Shown here piece by piece: positions 61,927 to 64,000 of a stretch of DNA of 64,000 bases. The notes below the pieces were generated by a model that saw only the letters and a program-made list of their open reading frames with translations, had not been told where the DNA came from and did not search any database. Source of the DNA: CAVOKN01 sp963696505 (GTDB taxonomy: Bacteria > Pseudomonadota > Gammaproteobacteria > Burkholderiales > Rhodocyclaceae); contig CAVOKN010000025.1 of the NCBI GenBank assembly GCA_963696505.1, positions 62,001 to 126,000 of the forward strand, in the 5' to 3' direction. Positions within the stretch are counted from its first letter, which is position 1. Every line of letters begins with the position of its first letter. The translations under genes were made by a program, and so were the position numbers.

Positions 61927-63203
61927 CGACCATTCTCCTCGCCACCGTCGGCGGCTCGCACCAGCCGATCGTCACCGCGATCCGCGCCAACCGCCCCGAG
62001 CACGTCTTCTTCTTCTGCACCGATCGCGATCCGGCCACCGGCCAGCCGGGCTCGCGCGTGCAGATCGAGGGCAAGGGCGCCTGCATCAAGGCCGCGCCGA
62101 AGGACGACAAGCCGACCCTGACCAACATCCCGGCGCAATGCGGCCTCGCCGATGCCGATTGGGAACTGCGCATCGTGCCGGCGGACGACCTGGACGGCGC
62201 CTTTTCCGCCATGCGCGCCGCGCTGGCCGAGCTGCGCGGCCGCTTTCCGGCGGCGCGGCTGCTCGCCGACTACACCGGCGGCACCAAGACCATGACCGCC
62301 GCGCTGGTGCTCGCGGCCCTGGAAAGCGCCGATGTCGAACTCGGTCTGGTCACCGGCAGCCGCGGCGATCTGGTGCGGGTGGCCGACGGCACACAGGGCG
62401 CTGCCGCGGCGTCGGTCAACGGCGTGCGCCTGGCCCGCGCGATGCAGCCCTACCTCGATGCCTGGCGGCGCCACGCCTACTCCGAGGCCGCCGACGGGCT
62501 GGCGGCGCTGCCCGCGCCGCGCCAGCCCGGCCTGCGCGCGGCGCGGGACCGTGCGCGCGATCTCTCCGCCGCCTTCGCCGCCTGGGACCGCTTCGACCAC
62601 CGTGCTGCCGCGGCGCTGTTCGATCTCTATGCCGGCGTCGCGGCGCCAGTGCTCGGCGCCTGGTACGCACCGCTGCGCGTGCTCGCCGGAAGCGACTCGC
62701 CCAAGCGCACCGGCCTGCTGATCTGGGACCTGTGGCTCAACGCGCTGCGCCGCGCCGCCGACGGCCGCCATGACGACGCCGTGGCGCGCGTCTATCGCGT
62801 CATCGAATGGAGCGCGCAATGGCTGCTGGAAACGCGTGCCGGGTTGCGCACCGCCGACCTGCCGGCGGAAGTTGCTGCGGCGGCGGGCATCGCGCCGGGG
62901 CGCGACGGCCGCTTTCAGGCGGGCCTGTGGGCGGCGTGGCAACTGGTGGAGAAGCACGTCGGCGGGCCGGCGGCGCAGTTCATCGCGGCGCAGCGCAGTT
63001 CCATGCTCGACCACCTGCGCCGGCGCAACGACTCCATCCTCGCCCACGGTTTTGCGCCCGTCGGGAAGGCCGAATGGCGTGCGTTGCAGGAGTGGTTCGA
63101 ATCGTCCTTCGTCCCGATGCTGCGAGAGGAACTGCGGAGCGCCGGGCTGCGGGAGGCATCCCCTCAGTTGCCGGACGCATTCCCGGCGCTCTGCAGCGCC
63201 TGA
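61923..63203 (+). CDS. CARF-HEPN CRISPR-associated effector (TIGR02710-like)
   Basis: A 426-residue protein. The N-terminal CARF domain shows ILLATVGGSHQPIVTAIRAN and the ligand loop ADYTGGTKTMTAALVLAA near 116-133. The C-terminal helical half ends with an R-x6-H HEPN ribonuclease motif in RRRNDSILAHG near 365-375. Such proteins are activated by cyclic oligoadenylate made by Cas10 and degrade RNA. Here cas10 is destroyed, so the effector has no local signal source. It is co-transcribed with the two genes before it. Confidence 0.8.
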   Translation: MTTILLATVGGSHQPIVTAIRANRPEHVFFFCTDRDPATGQPGSRVQIEGKGACIKAAPKDDKPTLTNIPAQCGLADADWELRIVPADDLDGAFSAMRAALAELRGRFPAARLLADYTGGTKTMTAALVLAALESADVELGLVTGSRGDLVRVADGTQGAAAASVNGVRLARAMQPYLDAWRRHAYSEAADGLAALPAPRQPGLRAARDRARDLSAAFAAWDRFDHRAAAALFDLYAGVAAPVLGAWYAPLRVLAGSDSPKRTGLLIWDLWLNALRRAADGRHDDAVARVYRVIEWSAQWLLETRAGLRTADLPAEVAAAAGIAPGRDGRFQAGLWAAWQLVEKHVGGPAAQFIAAQRSSMLDHLRRRNDSILAHGFAPVGKAEWRALQEWFESSFVPMLREELRSAGLREASPQLPDAFPALCSA

Positions 63204-63274
63204 CTTGGCATCCCGAGGTACGATGGCAACCGTCGTCGTTCGTTCCCCTGCCTGCGGACCTTGAAGGAAAGTGC

Positions 63275-63586
63275 ATGATTACCCCGGAGCAAATCGAATC
63301 TGCGGTTCACGCGATCGTCGACGCCGCGAATCCGGAACGAATCGTTCTATTCGGCTCCTATGCCCGCGGCGACGCGACCGATGACTCCGATCTGGACCTT
63401 CTCGTTATCGAGCGGGAGGTGAAGGACCGCGCCAAGGAAATGGTGCGCCTGCGCCGCGCCGTCAGGCCGCTGCGAGTTCCGGTCGATGTGCTGGTGTTCT
63501 CCGCCGACGAGGTTGCCAAGTGGGGCAGCCAGCCGGGTAGCGCACTGTACTGGGCGCTGCGCGAGGGGACGGTGGTCCATGGCTGA
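63275..63586 (+). CDS. MNT-type nucleotidyltransferase antitoxin
   Basis: A 103-residue minimal nucleotidyltransferase with LFGSYARGDATDDSDLDLLV (GS and DxD). The next gene, overlapping by 8 bp, is a HEPN protein, so this is the MNT half of an MNT/HEPN toxin-antitoxin pair, in which MNT modifies and silences the HEPN RNase. GGAG is not obvious; GAAGGAAAG precedes ATG 63275. Confidence 0.88.
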   Translation: MITPEQIESAVHAIVDAANPERIVLFGSYARGDATDDSDLDLLVIEREVKDRAKEMVRLRRAVRPLRVPVDVLVFSADEVAKWGSQPGSALYWALREGTVVHG

Positions 63587-63965
63587 GCCAAGCATTCCAC
63601 AGCAGCTCCTCGAAGCGGCGCGGCAGGACATGCTCGCTGCCATCGTCTTACGCGAGGTGCCGGAATTGAAGGACATGGTTGTCGGCTTTCACCTGCAGCA
63701 AGCTGCGGAGAAGGCCATCAAGGCCGTGCTGTCCGCTGCCGGAGTCCCATTCCGGCGTACGCATGACATCGCCGAACTCCTCGACCTTCTGACGGACAGC
63801 GGTTTGCCGGCACCGCCTAATTCGGACTGGCTGGACGAACTCAACCCTTATGCGGTGCAAGCCAGATACGGCATCGAGATTACGTCCGCTCTTGACCGTG
63901 CCCGCGGTGTCGAAGCGCTGACCGCGGTGATTGCTTGGGCAGCAGAAAGGGTGGCAACGAAGTGA
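63579..63965 (+). CDS. HEPN-domain toxin partner
   Basis: A 128-residue helical HEPN protein: FHLQQAAEKAIKAVLSAAGV, FRRTHDIAELLDLL and a C-terminal ALDRARGVEALTAVIAWAAE. This is the common MNT-partner form. It overlaps the MNT gene by 8 bp and ends 35 bp before the window edge; nothing recognisable follows. Confidence 0.85.
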   Translation: MAEPSIPQQLLEAARQDMLAAIVLREVPELKDMVVGFHLQQAAEKAIKAVLSAAGVPFRRTHDIAELLDLLTDSGLPAPPNSDWLDELNPYAVQARYGIEITSALDRARGVEALTAVIAWAAERVATK

Positions 63966-64000
63966 GCCTTTCAGTGAGCAGCACAGTCGACTGGCCTGCT

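Noticed and set aside
48085..64000. A CRISPR array expected beside the cmr genes
   Set aside because: I find no set of regularly spaced identical 28-37 bp repeats anywhere in the window; the only long repeat is the 773-bp duplication.

Overview
The window is about 64 kb of GC-rich chromosomal DNA. Gene content and protein character (GTP-type PEP carboxykinase, MaeB-type malic enzyme, LutABC with an IclR regulator, pel exopolysaccharide genes, biosynthetic IlvA) point to a betaproteobacterium, probably Rhodocyclales (Azoarcus/Thauera/Accumulibacter-like). This placement is inferred from gene style, not from a search.

Regions. 1-12.6 kb is housekeeping and cell wall: a bifunctional penicillin-binding protein, a cold-shock protein, a Crp/Fnr regulator, an aminotransferase, pckG and maeB (PEP/pyruvate-malate node), a PBP7-type peptidase and an EgtD-type methyltransferase. 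12.6-17.2 kb is a lactate-utilization operon (iclR divergent from lutA-lutB-hydroxyacid dehydrogenase-lutC). 17.3-23.9 kb is a complete type I Wadjet anti-plasmid system (jetA-jetB-jetC-jetD) with overlapping genes. 24-36.2 kb is mixed core genes: tex, a HAF-like secreted protein, cca, a GST, an NDUFA9-like protein, slt, 5-formyl-THF cyclo-ligase, a repeat-rich secreted protein with a frameshift, ilvA and yqaA. 36.3-48.1 kb is a pel polysaccharide operon (epimerase-pelA-B-C-D-E-F) with no pelG after pelF.

48.2-64 kb is a defence island built around a wrecked type III-B (Cmr) CRISPR locus: a CARF-plus-winged-helix protein, a DUF2130 protein, cas6 with an in-frame stop, frameshifted cmr1, a vapBC pair, cas10 with its interior replaced by a copy of the DUF2130/cas6 junction, an intact cmr3, a second toxin-antitoxin pair with a nonsense mutation in the toxin, and cmr4 and cmr6 truncated on either side of an IS605-like element that is itself interrupted by an IS1595-family element. 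Beyond it lie a nucleotidyltransferase pair, a CARF-HEPN effector and an MNT/HEPN pair. I see no CRISPR array.

Two signals stand out beyond gene calls. First, a 773-bp nearly identical direct duplication (50707-51479 and 54273-55045) removed the core of cas10 and made two in-frame chimeric reading frames. Second, the octamer CTGACTTT (AAAGTCAG) occurs at least 16 times across the window on both strands, in unrelated genes and gaps, far above what base composition predicts; it behaves like an uptake-sequence or other chromosome-wide motif.
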